DNA from: Alphaproteobacteria bacterium
GTDB taxonomy: Bacteria; Pseudomonadota; Alphaproteobacteria; Micropepsales; Micropepsaceae
Assembly: GCA_015654715.1 (NCBI GenBank)
Contig: JAATGK010000174.1
Coordinates: 1-7,981 of the forward strand
DNA: 7,981 bases
Reading direction: 5' to 3'
The position numbers and the translations under genes were made by a program. The notes below the pieces were generated by a model. The model ran no database searches and was not told the origin of the DNA. It saw nothing but the letters and a program-made list of their open reading frames with translations. Shown piece by piece: positions 7,587 to 7,981 of this stretch (position 1 is the stretch's first letter; the number at the start of each line of letters is the position of its first letter).

Positions 7587-7981
7587 ATGACTTTTGCAAT
7601 TCCTGCAACGCTGACGACGGTCGCCTATATCGGGGCCACCATCCTCTTCATCCTCAGCCTCGGCGGCCTTTCCAATCCGGAAACCAGCCGCCGCGGCAAC
7701 TGGTTCGGCATCATCGGCATGACGATCGCGATCCTGGCGACCGTGTTCGGCAGCCGCATGATCGCGGGCATCGGCCAGCCGATCGTGGCCCTCCACGGCT
7801 GGCCGTGGATCGTCGGTGCCATGGCGATCGGCGGCACCATCGGTCTGATCGCGGCGAAGGTCGTGAAGATGACCCAGATGCCGGAGCTGGTCGCCATCAT
7901 GCACAGCTTGGTCGGTCTGGCGGCCTGCACCATCGGCTTCGCCAGCTTCATCGACACAACGCAACTCGACGTCCTGCCCAA
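7587..7981 (+). CDS. pntB: NAD(P) transhydrogenase subunit beta, N-terminal part
   Basis: This is the start of the beta subunit, which supplies the rest of the proton channel (domain II) and the NADP(H)-binding domain III. The 131 visible codons match the family: [22 protein letters not shown] (14-35), [18 protein letters not shown] (38-55), a helix at about 75-90, and [17 protein letters not shown] (98-114). H106 in that motif corresponds to the channel histidine (beta-His91 in E. coli) implicated in proton translocation. At least three membrane helices are visible. Domain III and the stop lie past the window. The N-terminus is longer than that of E. coli by about 15 residues, partly through an extended loop around 56-72. 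It is co-transcribed with pntA. Confidence 0.96.
   Translation, partial: MTFAIPATLTTVAYIGATILFILSLGGLSNPETSRRGNWFGIIGMTIAILATVFGSRMIAGIGQPIVALHGWPWIVGAMAIGGTIGLIAAKVVKMTQMPELVAIMHSLVGLAACTIGFASFIDTTQLDVLP

Noticed and set aside
6589..7608. 339-codon minus-strand open frame opposite pntA
   Set aside because: Composition is Asp/His/Arg-rich antisense and it crosses the pntA-pntB junction; pntA is unambiguous.

Overview
The window is a chromosomal stretch of a GC-rich (roughly 60% or more by eye) alphaproteobacterium. Three things support this. A GapR (DUF2312) nucleoid protein is present, from a family essentially restricted to that class. The left end has the alphaproteobacterial grouping pyruvate kinase / DUF1036 / N-formylglutamate amidohydrolase / DUF2312. 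A single-span protein resembling aa3-type cytochrome oxidase subunit IV lies just ahead of the transhydrogenase genes. Genus cannot be told from this sequence. No tRNA, rRNA, IS element, prophage gene or CRISPR array was seen. This is ordinary core genome rather than an accessory island, and I found no convincing unknown multi-gene system.

Left part (1-2600). On the minus strand a secreted DUF1036 protein (960-1346) is followed 21 bp later by pyruvate kinase (start at 938, C-terminus cut by the window edge). Divergently, from 1440, lies an N-formylglutamate amidohydrolase-family enzyme. Its end carries a perfect hairpin over the stop codon and, a little further on, a better terminator candidate (2244-2279). 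A gapR-type gene follows at 2354-2596.

Middle part (2606-5479). Convergent with gapR, and only 9 bp away, is a 501-residue sigma-54-dependent response regulator (receiver, AAA+, Fis-type HTH) resembling Caulobacter TacA. Its upstream region holds two tandem half-site motifs with the geometry of CtrA boxes. The rest of this 393-bp divergent spacer has two adjacent perfect inverted repeats of unknown role. On its far side, on the plus strand, is an alpha/beta hydrolase of unknown substrate.

Right part (5480-7981). A promoter-like sequence precedes a well-initiated 52-residue single-span membrane protein (5589-5747) that is easy to overlook. After a 271-bp spacer come pntA (complete, E. coli-type fused alpha subunit) and pntB (start only), encoding the proton-translocating NAD(P) transhydrogenase.

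Functionally the window mixes central carbon metabolism (pyruvate kinase), NADPH supply driven by the proton gradient (PntAB, beside a possible oxidase subunit) and cell-cycle or chromosome control (GapR, TacA-like regulator, putative CtrA sites). The items most worth checking are the CtrA-like sites, the small membrane gene, the paired hairpins, and the residues in pyruvate kinase that predict independence from potassium.
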